A stretch of 64,000 nt of DNA from Symsagittifera roscoffensis (GCF_963678635.1 NC_087066.1:51207581-51271580); one strand, 5' to 3'; counted from the first letter of the stretch, positions 1 to 12,365 are shown. The notes: generated from the letters alone by a model not told the origin. Numbers and translations are program-made.

Positions 1-123
1 GGTTCGTGCGACAGAAGACTTCTCTCGTGGATACTATTTCTCGGCTGCTGCCTGCGAACGAGGAAGAGTCCAAAAAGAGTCGGATCAAAGAGGCACTGGC
101 AAAACTGACCGACGAAATGACAG
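1..123 (+). CDS. partial coding exon, unidentified protein
   Basis: An open frame enters from the left edge and reads through about 40 charged, helix-prone residues (LVDTISRLLPANEEESKKSR, then a Lys/Glu/Leu-rich stretch ending DEMTG). At 123 the sequence reads ATGACAG followed by GTACGAGG, a good splice donor, so I end the exon there in phase 1. The frame continues to a stop at 245, but that extension is AT-rich and not protein-like. No domain is recognised. The upstream exons lie outside the window and no matching acceptor for the next exon was identified. Confidence 0.45.
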
Positions 124-770
124 GTACGAGGATTTATGGGAAGAAAAATGACCCCCCTATAAGATATAAAAAATATCAATTTTGCGGTACCAACACTGAT
201 TTCGCGAAATTATTTAATTGGACAAAAAAATTTGTAAATTTTTAATTACACCGTATACCAATTCTCATGGAAAATTGGATATATAAAAAAAGTACAAAAA
301 AACTGTAATTAAATTGCTGTAATAATATAAATTGATACTGTAAAAAAAATTGAGGGTAGAGGAAGCGGGCTTTGAGAGGTGAAAATGTTAGAAGAGGTTT
401 CGAAGCAATTCTTGAACGGTTCAACCAGCCAAAAAAGGAGGTCTTAAAATAGTACCAAAGGGGGACCCTTTGGGTAGTCAGTGGGTCGAATCCCTGAGAA
501 GATGGAAAAAGCCGTCCGCCCCATCACCCCCCCCCCTTACACAGATGGTAACTTTTCAGCCCTCTTGACAAAAACTTCAAATTGTTTTGTTGGATCCGGA
601 AAACTAAAATTAATTTAATTCAACCTTCGGTCTGATGGTTGATAGGCAGTTCCAATTCCTTTGCGCTATATGTGTGACCTAAATCAAGCTAGAAGTCTCG
701 TTGAAAAGTGGTTAAATCATGTCTCGTCAGATTTTGGCCTAGCCTCGACTTTATCTCATCAAAATTTTCA
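124..770. other. gene-free stretch with one repeat fragment
   Basis: AT-rich non-coding DNA, presumably the start of the intron after the 1-123 exon. It contains the 425-545 MITE fragment and nothing else that I can support. Confidence 0.5.
425..545 (+). repeat. 3' fragment of CAGGGGCGGATC MITE family
   Basis: The block with ACCAAAGGGGGACCC, a GGGTCGAATCCCTGAG segment and a terminal C-run matches the right part of the full copies at 21581-22000 and 56954-57360. The left end is missing. The TTCGAATCC-like segment resembles a tRNA T-loop but belongs to the repeat. Confidence 0.6.
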
Positions 771-1092
771 TGTCTGTACAAAACAGTTCAATGCAAAACA
801 GTCCAACACAAAACAGTCCGGAAAAATTGAAAATGAACGAAAAAACGGTCGGAAAAACATTCCGAAGTAATTGTTTTCAGAAGCCGGTAGGCCGAGAATT
901 GTCCTTTGTTCAACAAATAGTGACCGCCGCAGTCGCGCCAACAAGTTGCGAACTTGCCAACAAGTTGCGAACTTGCCAACAGAGGGTAGCACTCTATACG
1001 ATATTTCAAGTTGGTTATCGCCGCGAAGCAGACTGTTTTGTATCAGACTGTTTTGCATTGGACTGTTTAGTATGGGACTGTTTTGTATATGC
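771..1092. repeat. element with inverted terminal arrays of a short tandem repeat
   Basis: The left end has three to four units of the type CAAAACAGTCCAA (771-823). The right end has four units in reverse complement, GACTGTTTTG (1029-1092). The centre carries a tandem duplication of CAACAAGTTGCGAACTTGC (about 939-976). Short open frames on both strands here are by-products of the repeat. The layout suggests a non-autonomous transposon whose termini are arrays instead of a single inverted repeat. Confidence 0.6.
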
Positions 1093-2010
1093 ACCAAAAA
1101 CTTGTCGCATTATAATTTTAAACTATGACTTGAATTTGATCACACTAGTCCCCGCGTCGAAGTGCTCATTCTATATTTCCACCGTCTCGACCCGCATCCA
1201 AGTTTAGGCTAAAGTAATCGATTATAACGAATTATTTTTTTGGATTTCTGACAATTATGAGTAATTCTAATAATTATATTTCTAATCTATTATAATTGTA
1301 ATTTTTTCCAAAATTCCAAGAGAATATAATCTCTTAAAGAAAAAACTCTTTAAATCGATTTTACAAAAATAAAAATGCTATAATCTGAATGGATTTGAAA
1401 ACTGTTAAAACAAACCTTCTCACTTTCAAGAAGAGCATAAAAAAAAAACAAATTAGATGCAAGCTTGAATGTCGATTAAATTGAATTTTTTGTGCATATT
1501 AAATAAATTAGAAATCGGGATTAAAATAATCGGTTTCAATCAATTATAATCAGTTATACTTAGTTCGAAACATAATTGGATTAATAATCAAAATTAATTG
1601 ATGAAAATATGCTATAACTGATCAAAAAATGTATTTCAAAAAGAGAATTTAATCAATTAACGTTTGATTCCAATAGTTTTTTCTCAATTTTTTAAGACTG
1701 TTTCTAAAATCATAGTATATTCGATTATTAAGGCCCAAAAAAGTTGCTCAACTTCGATCAATTCAACCCGAATATGTTTTGGTTGTCTTGACCAAAAATT
1801 GGTGCTTTTTTACTTAAAAAATATACGTTTTGATTGTGTCAACCGAATGCGGGTATAATTCGAAATTGAGTTATTAAATTATCCAAAGTTAAGTTTTATA
1901 GTTGATGTTCTCAGGTAAAATATCTGGGTGTTTTCTCCAGAATGAAATTTTTATAGTCATTTGTAATTTAAAACTACAAATGACTACATTTTGAACTCAG
2001 TTAATACATG
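1093..2010. other. gene-free AT-rich stretch
   Basis: Very AT-rich sequence with repeated AATTATAAT and TAATCAATT words. No exon or recognised repeat. Confidence 0.5.
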
Positions 2011-2269
2011 CAGGGGCCGATTTAGGGGCGGGGGGGGGGGGGGTACGTTCCCTTTTCTCAGGGATTTTCCAAAAATGCCTAAAAACGCTTTTTTCGACCT
2101 GTTTTTTTTCAAAAATTTTGCGGCGCAGAAATTATGGCCATAGCAGCCCTTTTTAGTGCTTTAGGAGAGCTCGGAAAATCAATTTGGTCGACCTAAAAAA
2201 AGTCAACAAAACTTTCAATTTTTTTTGAAAATACACCTCCCTCGCGAAAATCCTAGATCCGCGCCGCTG
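2011..2269 (-). mobile_element. non-autonomous hAT-like MITE (CAGGGGCGGATC family)
   Basis: It starts CAGGGGCCGATTTAGG next to a G-run and ends CCTAGATCCGCGCCGCTG, so the ends are inverted repeats. The interior (GCGGCGCAG, GAGCTCGGAAAATCAATTTG, GGTCGACC) is the reverse complement of the copies at 21581 and 56954. The flanks AATACATG and ATTACATA match at 6 of 8 positions, compatible with an aged 8-bp target duplication. No ORF. Assignment to hAT is inferred from the CAGGGG ends and the 8-bp duplication. Confidence 0.7.
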
Positions 2270-3038
2270 ATTACATATAATGAACATTCTGTTTTTTGAT
2301 TTGCGAAATGTTTTTGATTAAGACAAGTAAAAAATCCTAGTAGTGTGAAATTTTCACAAAATTGCTTCGTTCGGGTTGTCGTTGTCGGTAAGACAACATC
2401 TGGTTGTCCATAAAGTCAGCGTGAGTAAGGAAGCCAAACTTCCAGCTCTTGCAGCATATTTTCCTATAAAGATTCTAAAATTATCCGCAACTCAGCGAAG
2501 TGAGCTTCAATTTCTTTTTGACGCGTTTCTCGAAATCGCTGATCGTCGAAATTTTTTAGGAAATTTTAGTAAGATTTGATTAGTCAACTCGGAGTACGAC
2601 TTTTTTTTCCGGTAATTTAAACTTGGTTTCCGTTAGTTTCGGATAGCTTGGCTTCTTGATGTTTTGACCGTGCTAGACCGTTTTTCGATATGTTTCGACC
2701 GTGCTCAAGGTATGTTTCGAGTTTGAGCTCGGGTTTTTTTTCGGTCGATTTCTGACTTCGTGGTCGACTTTGAAAGTCAAAACATAAAGTGAGTACTTTG
2801 ACCCGAGTAACTGTCTACGCGACCTATTATGTTGACCATGAACGATTAGTCACTTGTTGGTTAACTTGAATTTAAGTTACTTCATAAATCGCTTTTTAAC
2901 TTGAATGAAGGTTAAGCTTAAAAATCTATTTCATTTAATCTTAGTTCGAAAGAAATCTAAGATTACTAGCCTTTATTTGTAATCATTTATTTCTTAACAC
3001 CTGTAGCACTCGACCACTTTAAAATCTTTTGTTTTCAG
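2270..3038. other. upstream region of the B-box/NHL gene
   Basis: The next exon (3039) starts in phase 1, so at least one upstream coding exon must exist. Possible donors occur here (GTGAGT at about 2429 and 2790, GTATGT at about 2709), but none gives an ATG-containing exon of the required phase, so I call none. The open frame at 2376-2579 has fairly protein-like composition but no ATG and no family. Confidence 0.35.
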
Positions 3039-4669
3039 GCGAGCAACTTTTCTGTTCTGATTGCGAAGACGAACTGACAATAGACGAGCTGCATATTTGT
3101 CTCGACTGTCCTAAATGGCTATGCAATGATTGCAAAAACCACCATGTAAAGTCCAAAGCCACCCGTGCGCACGAAGTGTACACTCCTCCAAGTGTGTGTG
3201 CTATGGAGTGCACTGTTCACGGTGAGAACTTCTCACTCTTCTGCAAACAGTGCGAATCTTTGGTGTGTAGTCAGTGCATTACTCAGAAGTGCACGGTTGG
3301 AAAACACGATTTGATCAGTATCGACGAAAAAGAGCGCGAATCACGTGACACTTTGGAAGCATTCGCTGCCAGAATCAAGTCGCTCTCCGATTTGAACCAA
3401 TCAAAACTGACCGAAATTTCCGAACGCGTTTCGACGTTCAGAGAGTTCGAGGAGCGCGCCAAACTTAAAATTGAAGCTCGCTTCGCTGAGTTGCGGTTAC
3501 TTTTGGACTCTATGGAGGAAAACGTGCTACTGGAGCTGGATAGCTTGGCTTCCGATACTCACGCAGAATTTATAGACAACAGGGAGAAAGTAAAGCTTGA
3601 AAAAGAGGGCATTTCGAAATGCGACGATTCTATAAAACAGTGTCTGAAACGAAACAGAATCGGGCTGATAAATACCCTACCGATGACTGGAGCGTTGGTA
3701 ATGAATTTAGAAGTAAACGAAAGCAACAAACCGCTTGAAGTTTCAGAGCCGAGCCTAGTCGAGCCGATTTTGAACAACGACAATTTTTTGTCAGACGTCG
3801 AAAAGCACGTAATCCGAGCGAGCAAAAGCGGAAAGTTGAAGTTAGTCGAAAACTCTGTTATAATCAACCAAATGCATATTAGAACTACCCAAGATCCAGA
3901 AGAAAATGTGATATATGATTTTTGTTGGGTTTCCAACTCGAAAATAGCGGTGGTAGATAACCGAAATAAAAGTCTGAAACTTTTAAGCCTTGATGATGCA
4001 GTTGTTATTAAACAAGTTTTCCACGACAACGGCTTGTGTCGTGTGTGTTGCAACCGCGATTTGGAGCAAATAATAGTTTGCGACGATAAATATTGTCTCT
4101 ACAATTATGACCTAGATTTGAATTTTAAAGGCATAATTGATATTCCACATCATATCAGAAAACCATACGGGATGGATTTCCTGGAAAAAAGCGGCAACTT
4201 CATCATCGGCGATCGTCAAGATGGTCAAATTTACGAGCTAACTGCGATTAATCAGCCTCTGAGCCCAAACAGTACCCAAAGTTTCTCAGTTTTGAGACAA
4301 ATTGCGTCCGGATTTTCTTGCTTAGATTACGTCACAACAACCAGTGATCACTTTTTGGTTTCACATGGTAATGGACATGGAGTCAGACTAATAACCGACG
4401 AAGGAAAGTTTGTTTGCGAAATTGACCAATCAGGGCAGGGCTTGAATTGGCCGCTAGGGGTCGCGTTTGACATGCACGGAAATGCTGTGATTTGCGACTC
4501 ATGCAACCATCGAATTCTTGTCATTTCCCCCCTAGGCGAGAGATTGAAAGAAGTGAAGGGTTTCTATTTACCAAGGGCTGTCAAATTCAGCGACAATCAA
4601 GAGGTGCTAATTGTAGCAGAAAGAAGCGGTCGAGTTAAACTTTTGACGTATATGGAAAGTTCAAGCTAA
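3039..4669 (+). CDS. TRIM-like protein with two B-boxes, coiled coil and NHL repeats (last exon)
   Basis: About 543 codons in one exon, ending TAA at 4667-4669. The exon begins after the acceptor TTTTGTTTTCAG, and its first two bases complete a split codon, so an upstream exon (possibly only a start, possibly a RING finger) is missing from this call. Counting from 3029, residues 9-50 form a B-box1-like zinc-binding segment (CSDC, CLDCPKWLCNDC), residues 58-97 a B-box2 (CTVHGENFSLFCKQC, then CSQC and H), and about 100-210 a coiled coil. The C-terminal half is a predicted beta-propeller; its clearest NHL repeat is near 470-500 (GLNWPLGVAFDMHGNAVICD). Family members of the TRIM2/3/56/71 type act as ubiquitin ligases or RNA-binding regulators. 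Without a visible RING, ligase activity cannot be claimed. No frameshifts or internal stops, so it is probably functional. Confidence 0.85.
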
Positions 4670-4764
4670 TCATTTTAACCTTAATTTCTTCATCAATCAT
4701 CCAGATTATTGCTAATCTTTCTAGTTGAGACCATTTTTGAAACCATAAGATAAGATTCAACACG

Positions 4765-5144
4765 ACCAAGCATTTTCTCGAGAGGGGTAGAGGATGGGTT
4801 TCAAAAAGATCCAATGATTCGACGTCTCAAATTAAATTTCCGAGCTCTCCCAAAGCCCTACAAAGACTCTGTTTTGGCCAAAAATTGCGCGCCGCAGGCA
4901 AACTTTTGAAAAAACAGGGCAAAAAAGGCGTTTTTAGGCACTTTTTATAAAAATTTTGACCAAAAAATTGCGTTTTTTTGGTGCACGCTCCCCCTTAAAA
5001 TTATTATATATTGGCGCCAAAGCCGCCTTCAGAAAAATTTTTAGGTTCTGTCACCAAATATGTATATCTCAAAATAGACCAAAAGGGGGGAACCTGTACG
5101 TCAAACCCCGCTTCAAATCAGCCACCCCCCCCCCCCCCCCCCTG
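4765..5144 (+). mobile_element. decayed CAGGGGCGGATC-family MITE
   Basis: From CTCGAGAGGGG through CCGAGCTCTCCC, GCGCGCCGCAGG, GGCGTTTTTAGGC, GGTGCACGCTCCCCC, TTGGCGCC and AAGGGGGGAACC to a long C-run, the order matches the copy at 21581-22000. The left CAGGGGCGGATC end is lost. It lies just downstream of the B-box/NHL gene, so it could fall in its 3' UTR. Confidence 0.65.
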
Positions 5145-6192
5145 TTCAAGATAAAATGAAAGAAAAACACAATGAAATGAGCATGCGTGTTAACATTGAT
5201 TATTTTTTTGGCACACATTTTTTCTATTTCCAAATTTTTGCAACAAAAGAGTGTTGACAAGCTTGCCTATTTTTCAGCCACGCTTTGAAATTTTTGTTTT
5301 CTCAATATGCACATCAGTAGCCAATTTAAAACGCGGACGCTTCTCGTCTGGGATTCGATTCCTTGATCACTATAAAAGGTTACCCCCTTCGGCATATCTT
5401 AAAGCATCCAACTTTGGGTGACCAACTCATTTTTGACTTGTTTTTTTCCCATATTTTAGCTTAAAAAAACTTTTTGCATATTTTATATAAAAAGACCTTT
5501 ATAGTGTCCAAATAAAACTGAGATTGTACATTGATTCACATGCTAAAGATAAAAAAAAACACTTCGAACTAAAGTTTGTTTTTGCAAATTTTTAAGAAAA
5601 ATTGCTTCAAAACCGTCACGCTGGCTCATAATTGCGAAAACTTTTTTTGCATATATAAAGCAAAAAAATACGATCTTCACATGTGAATCTGTTAAAGACA
5701 AGTGAAGAAAAATAATTTTTTACAAAAGAAAGGTTTCCAGCTTGACTAAACCACTCAAGTTTTCCTCACGCCAGCAAATGACAATAAATACGACAAATTT
5801 AACGACAGTCTGGAAAAATCTGTCATTTCACTTTTCATACAAAGTAACGAGGCTCGCTCAGCCGTTGTCGATAGATTACGGCGTCATGACTTAAAAAAGT
5901 TACTTAATTAGGATGTGTTGCTAATTTGTTTTAGTTGATTTTGTATTCAGTTAAGACGGAACGATAATTCTCAAGGCTCGCTCTTTCCATTAATTTTAGT
6001 TGAGACATTTGTATAAATGAAAACCACAGGGACAAATCATGAGGTGCAGAGTCTTTTTAGGTGCCCTGGATAGTAGTGCATGCAGTTGGAAAAAATAGGC
6101 TAAATTTCGGTCACTTGATACAGATCAGGTCAAAAAATTCTGAGTTTTTGTTTTTGATTAGTGTCTTAAATTGATCGCAACACAGAGCCAAA
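5145..6192. other. gene-free stretch
   Basis: AT-rich, no supported exon. AATAAA at about 5511 is a possible but unproven polyadenylation signal. Confidence 0.45.
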
Positions 6193-6449
6193 CTTTTTTT
6201 GACATTTTTTTGGATAATTTTAAGAACCTTTGAAGAACAAAAGTTACAAAAATTGTTAGCCTTGGTAGTAACCAAAATTTGGTCAGAAAGTGCGACAAAG
6301 AATAGAAAATAGGATTTTTTTTGACATTTTTTTCAATATTTTTCAGAATTTTTGAAGAGTATGTTTGAAGATAAAAAATTATAGTTTGTTAGCGTTGGTA
6401 TTAACCAAACTTTGGTACCAAAAAACGCCACAAGGAACAAAATGTAGAA
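6193..6449 (+). repeat. two-copy tandem duplication, about 130 bp
   Basis: 6193-6315 and 6316-6449 share TTTTTTTGACATTTTTTT, then a TTTGAAGA segment, GTTAGC-TTGGTA-TAACCAAA, TTTGGT and a run ending ACAAAGAA or ACAAGGAA. The copies are clearly diverged. Confidence 0.6.
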
Positions 6450-9400
6450 TTTTTTTTTCTGAAAACGGTGAAACAATAGGGAAACAAAGCGGTGACCTTC
6501 AAATATTGCTGAAAATTTGTGAACGGTTCAAATGGAATGTTGACTGAAAACAGGTTGTATAAGATAGAACTTGCAATTAAAGTAAAATGCTCCGAGGGTT
6601 CCTTCTGCATTAGAAGATTGTAAAAGATTGCGATGTTTCGTTCAGAAAACGTATGCCACTAGGTCATAGCTGCTAATTGTTTTTGCGTATAAATTGTTAA
6701 AAAAATAAAAGACATTGTCGTGAAAAATAATTTTTAGCTTGATTTAGTAACCCATTGGAACGGGCCCATTAAGGCTAACAAAGTCAATATTAAGGTTTTT
6801 TTGAAAAAAAAATTATCTGATGTTTACATTTGTGAAGCAAAAATTCTGTAGCATTAATCCTTCACTTTCTTTAATTCACGCTTAAAAAAATCTTTGTCTT
6901 ACCAGTTGGACACAAATCAAATGAAATTTTAATACATTAGTATGAGCAGAGGAATAATTTTTTTGGAAAAAAATGTTTTGTAGCCAAAGCGTTATGCTTA
7001 TTTATAAAGGTAAAAAGTTTTTGTGAAAAAACTATTAAACAATTTTAACAACAGTCAAATTACGGCTCATCAGTAAACAGTTACCGGGGTGGTTCAATCG
7101 CCCAGATTTATTGGAAAGAATTAGTTTAGTCTTTTTAAAAAACCTTGGAAAAAGTTTTCTTCTTTAATATTCAGAGTAAACAATTGGTACCAGAAAAAGA
7201 ATGAGTATCGGTGCAATTTTTTGTATAAAGGTGCCATCATGACCAAAAAAAATTTGTTTATGAGTTCAATTATTGTATCAAACTTTTCATTTTCAGAAAG
7301 TGGATGGAGACAGAACGAATGTGCATTAACCGACAAGATATATTTTGCAATACTTGCAGCTAAATTTTTACTAAATTTCCAGCTTCAAACTAAATTTCCA
7401 ATGTTTAGTTTGAAGCTTCAATTCTTTTTTCAAACCTGATCGAAATTTTTTCATGAAAATATTAGGCCCTCGCCACCTCGTGCATATGTTTCAACTCACT
7501 CGGAATTGTTCGTGCTATCTTGCCTTCGGTTCAATCTCTCAAAACCGTTAAAATTTATCAACGATTTGATTCACGCATTTGACGGAATAGCTGGGGGAGT
7601 GCTTTTTGATATCTATACTTAAGGTCAGCGATTTCCAGTAAATTTCTTTCTTTTGACTTCTCAAGAACTTATACTGGTTTACTTTCTGCTTTGATTTAGT
7701 GAACATTTATTTCGTCCAAGTTTTTAGTGAACACTAAAATTGGCGTCGATTTCTTGTGTTTAACAACACACACTCGCTGACATAATTGCGTCTACGTTTA
7801 TTTTGTGTGAAAGCCACTCTTACAAAACAATGGGTCGTTTATTGATCGGGTTTTTTTCCTCTGGCGAATCGATTAAAATAGTGATCTTAAGATACCATCA
7901 GTTTTTTTGCAAATGAGGGTTTTCGGACTAAATCTTGCATGGTGGAGGCTATATTGAAGATTAATGTAAAATAGTAAAACTCCTAAAAATATTTTAAAAG
8001 TTTGCAACGAGATAACAGAGACAATAAGTTTGACCAATGCACTTTAACTCTAGAATAAATCTACCCATTGCATTAGAGTTTGGTCAAAAAAGAGTTTTAT
8101 AGTAATTGAGGAGAGGGCAGAGAATTCATCTGTTCGACCTAAAAGCTGACAAAACTTTAAAGTTTTTTTGTTTCGAAAAAACGCTCGTCTCATGAAAATC
8201 TTAGATCAGTCACTGATAAAAACGTAAGTACATTCTAATTTCCGTTAAAAAATAGTTTCGTGGGAACATAACATCGTGCTGATTTTGATTGAACAGTTAT
8301 TGGCAGAGTTTTTAATGGCATCTGTACAATATCGGTACCTAATCTTAAAAGGTAACAAAATCTTGCAGTTTTTTCTAAAATAAGTGGGGACTTAAGCTCA
8401 TATTTGGAAGGTTTATTGGTCCAACTAACTTACAACTGAATGCAAAATAGATTTTATTTCTACACCAACCTTGCCCATCGAAACAAAACTTCTTTTGTAT
8501 TTCAAAGTCAAGTTATTCCATTTTTTAGACAAAATGACAGAATAACTGTGCTTGGGTCGGTTTTTCCTCCAGATTTTATTCGAATTATTCACCTAAAAAC
8601 CTTGACAGAAAAAGTATTAAAGAACTTGTCGATCTATAGAAACCTCATTTCGTAAATAAAGACATTTATACAATCTTCTCGATATACACAAGAATATATC
8701 AATATTCGTGTTCGTATGACCCGATTCTGTTAGAGTGGAAAGAAATTGGAAAGAATATTTCTCAAACAACTAGTCTCTAATCTTTCTAATAGTTTACGGA
8801 GAATAGCCTTATCCTCAAGAAAATCAATTTTTTTGAACTGTGCTTGCAGCCCGTTTTTTTAAGAGTGGCAATATTTCAAATCACAGCGCTGCAGAATTTC
8901 TCTCAAATAACCATGCCCAGCAAGCTCATTCTTGAAAATATTTATCAAGAACATTTTGGCTAACTTTTATCATAAACTTAGCTCATGGTTTCGACAAAAT
9001 TTTTCAGAGCCATATCGTGAACTAAGTATTCGCTTTGGACTGACATTAAGACGCTTCATCATCTCTTTGCTTTAATTTACAAAAATTTTACGATTTGTTT
9101 CTGTTGTTTCTGGTTTTGCACGAGGATCCTTTGTCAATTGAGAATAATGTCAATTGAGAACCTTTCAAAACAACTATCCTAAACACTTGATGCCAGTTTC
9201 TCTAGAGAGGAACCTGATCGATTAAGAGAGTGATCTCACTGGAACCAGTTCAAACAAGTATTTATTATATACTTTGATATTTATAAATGTGAAATATCTA
9301 GAGCTAACCAATCATGATTCATTACCAAAACTTATGATGATTTGTAAAGCTGAAACTATTCAGTTTCAGCCATAGAAAATATAATTCAAAATAAAAAGCA

Positions 9401-9667
9401 GTTGCTCCTTTCTCTCCTCTACAATTACCAGTATATACTAGATCTATTGAGACTAGGAAATGAAAGATTAAGATTAAGATCGGTATAAGACTAAGAAGTC
9501 GCACGAATCTATCAGGCCAAAAATAACATAGCGTGACGAACAGACGGTGTACCTTATCCGAAACTCCTCTATGAGAAGGCCACCCCGGGCATAAAATCAT
9601 TACAAATACTATCAAGATTTCGCAAACGAGGGCTATTCGGCTAAAACTTGAACGTTGGAGGCAATTT
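6450..9667. other. gene-free stretch with repeat fragments
   Basis: No exon supported. 8120-8213 is the right end of a CAGGGGCGGATC-family copy (GACCTAAAAGCTGACAAAAC, then GAAAATCTTAGATCAG). 7900-7960 and 9612-9667 are two copies of another short repeat (TTGCAAATGAGGG or TCGCAAACGAGGG, then CGG-CTAAA-CTTG and TGGAGGC). The rest is AT-rich. Confidence 0.45.
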
Positions 9668-9675
9668 TGCAAGAG

Positions 9676-9843
9676 GGACCAAGTTAGTATCCTCCCTCCT
9701 TAACTTGGTTCTAAGTTGGGTTTTTTTTAGCCAATCAGAATCGAGCACTTAACATGCAGCGCTTAGTAAATTTAATTTAAAATAAGCACTGGGATGGAGG
9801 ATCTTAACGTGGTCTGTTTGGGGGGAGGAAGTTAACTTGATCC
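9676..9843. mobile_element. 168-bp hAT-like MITE with perfect 8-bp target duplication
   Basis: The ends GGACCAAGTTAGTATCCTCC and GGAGGAAGTTAACTTGATCC are inverted repeats. TGCAAGAG flanks both sides exactly (9668-9675 and 9844-9851), which fixes the boundaries. The ends resemble those of the elements at 31148 and 31758. No ORF. An 8-bp duplication is typical of hAT transposases, so the superfamily is inferred. Confidence 0.85.
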
Positions 9844-9851
9844 TGCAAGAG

Positions 9852-10944
9852 TACTCACGCATGGTGGTTATCTTGCAAGAAGATACAGGCAACGCCCTGA
9901 CACGAGCAGGTCTGTGTTACTTGCATTTCGTTTTGCTCAAAAATTGTGGTGTTAAAAAATTTAAAAGGCAACCTTTTTAATCATTCTAATTCTGCATGGT
10001 AACTCAAATTAAAACATTTACTATTTGTTTGATATTGATTCTTGGGGGCGAAATTTTTGAAGTTTCACATTTAAATTTTAACAATTTTTAACAAAAATCT
10101 GTTCGGTTAAATGGCAGTCGGAGCAGTGTTGTTTTCATTTTAATGCCAATTTTTTAGTGAAAAATTTTAAATTACTGCGAGTTCGAGTACTTGTTTCATG
10201 GCAAAAAATAGGATGAACAAAAATGAGGTGGAAAATTAGCAGTTTTTCTATTCTATTTTTCTATTTAAGTGTGTTCAAAATTGGTTGTTGAAGATGATTC
10301 ATCTGTGATCAAATAACTTGATGATTTTTGAGGGTATAAAAATGTACCATTATGAGTTACGCCAACGGTTTATATGAACCAAATTGCTCTTGCTTCGTTT
10401 GATTATTTGAGCGCATAATGCTTTGCCGTACATGCTTTTATGAAGGACTGGAAATGATATATAGCGCGTATTCTTTTATACCAATTTGCAATAAAGTAAT
10501 GCAGTTGCTATTTTCCTCATACTCTCTTAGCATAATGGGGTTATCCATTAAGAGCTTATATAGACTCATTCGAAGTAATAGGTTTCAAATAATGCATTAG
10601 TGAACGCACAATTTTATATTTTTAGACGAGATTGAGTTTGCTAGTTTCCAACAAATTCAAGTACTTCCTTTTTGTTTCAAATCTGCTGATCAAACACTTC
10701 AGCAAAACCCTTCTGAACATGGAAGATTTCGCCCGATACGAGTAATCTTTTCATCTTTTGCGTCAAATTCCTTTAATGGATTTGAATTTATGGACCCATA
10801 AAAATGTGACATTTCATTAATATAACTATCACAATTTTTGCATCTTGTTAGTTAAATAACATCATATTGTGCCCTGTAAAGAATCCCTCCTTTGATTTAG
10901 TGGAGAAAGAGATCAGAAAAGTGCCGTTTTTCAAATTAAAAGTT
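9852..10944. other. gene-free stretch
   Basis: AT-rich. A short AATGGCAGTCGGAGCAGTG piece at about 10110 belongs to the GTTCCGACT repeat family. Otherwise nothing recognisable. Confidence 0.45.
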
Positions 10945-11775
10945 CAAAATAGACTGCTGGTATCGAGGCCAAACCCCGAATGTTCCGACTGCAGTTTAAG
11001 GTTTATGCAGTAGTGTTCGCTTTAAGAATGCGAGTGACAATAACAAAAGAAACTTTATAATTTTTCGATGTTGAAATTTTTTGGAAACCATCCCAACGCT
11101 ATTTAAAGTAGAAAGTGATATAATAATTCCGACTTTCGAAAAAAGTGAGGAGCGTATAAGCTCGGGATGTTTTTATTATCAGATCAGTTTCATATTACAA
11201 CTCTGATCCTCGGGGATTTGATCTTTTGATCTGCATGGGCCCAGCCGGGTGTGCACAAAACTATAGTAACCTTCCACGAGTCAGTCCAAACTGCTCGTTT
11301 TATAATTTAAACGCGTGGCAGTTTATCCCGCCGTACTAAATCGTTCAGAATTGATTTGAGACATTGATTTAGTTTTTTCAATTTCATAAACGACTCAAAT
11401 GCTAACATTCAATTTTTAATATGATCAGCCTAAAATTCAGAGTTTTCCCTAACTTCATTCCTAATTTCACAGAAATTTTTCGAGACCAATTAAATGGCAG
11501 TCGGAACATTCAGGTTTTTGCTTATAGTGAAGTACTGAGCAGGCCAAACTGATCTTCTCAATTCAATATGGAACGACATCTAAGAAGGATTAAATCTCCG
11601 CTTACGCGTTAATAGCGCGGAATATGTTGTGTTACTTGACCAAACTAGCAATCGGAATGTTTTGTAACAAATTGACCAAACTGGCAATCTATAAACCCCA
11701 CAACTTCACAAAAAATGATCGTAGGTGAAATATCTATTCAAATTGGAGCTCAGAACAAAAATATTTTCGAATGAG
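10945..11775 (-). repeat. rearranged or nested copies of the GTTCCGACT family
   Basis: 10950-11005 matches the outer end (GACTGCTGGTATCGAGG, TTCCGACTGCAGTTTAAGG). 11128-11175 carries ATTCCGACTTTCGA and GCTCGGGATG. 11505-11530 carries GGCAGTCGGAACATTCAGG. 11570-11775 matches the middle (GATTAAATCTCCGCTTACGC, CAAACTGGCAATC, GTAGGTGAAATATC). Together they suggest one copy broken by another insertion. Strand follows the majority of the pieces. Confidence 0.6.
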
Positions 11776-12059
11776 ATCATAAAAATCTAAACTACTAATT
11801 TACAAACTACTTAACAACTTGCCTCCAATTTTTCAATGGGAACAAATTGTTGAGTAGATCCTAATTTTTAATAAATATAAATTAGTTATCACTTTAGCTC
11901 CTAGTATGGGATGAAAAAATAAAATTAGTATTTATTTATGTTGGGCTAACTGTTATCATAAACCTAGCTCACTGTTTCGACAAAAGTTTTCAGAGCAATA
12001 TCATGAACCAAATTTTTGCTTTGGATTGACATTAATCTCTTTGCTTTAATTAAATTTTA

Positions 12060-12365
12060 TACAATTTTGGGACAATTAACGCGCGCTATATACTTCGCTC
12101 GCGCTATGAACGCGTAAGCGGAGATTTAATCCGTCTTAGAAATCGTTCCAAATTGTTTGGAGGAAGCTTATTTGCCATAATTTATTTGTTACAAGTAGCG
12201 AAATATATTGTTTTGTACTTTATATGGCGTGTAGGGGGATGATTTTCATTTTAAAAATTCAAAATTTGAAAAAAAAAATTCATTTTGTTTTATTACATTT
12301 ACTTTTTTTGTTTTTACTGCTCCATAAACCTCAAAAGACAGTCGGAACATTCAGGGCAGCCATGT
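12060..12365 (+). repeat. partial copy, GTTCCGACT family
   Basis: Runs from GGGACAATTAACGCGCGC through AACGCGTAAGCGGAGATTTA, ATGGCGTGTAGGGGGATGAT and CTGCTCCATAAACCTC to CAGTCGGAACATTCAGG, in the same order as 25586-25880. The 5' half is missing. Confidence 0.75.

Noticed and set aside
768-1207. Open frames of 70-145 codons on both strands
   Set aside because: They arise from the repeated CAAAACAGTCC unit of the 771-1092 element. Sequence such as CFVSDCFALDC is repeat translation, and the longest lacks an ATG start.
2376-2579. 67-codon frame with fairly balanced composition
   Set aside because: It starts at TTG, not ATG, no exon boundaries of the right phase join it to the 3039 exon, and no domain is recognisable. 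It remains a weak candidate only.
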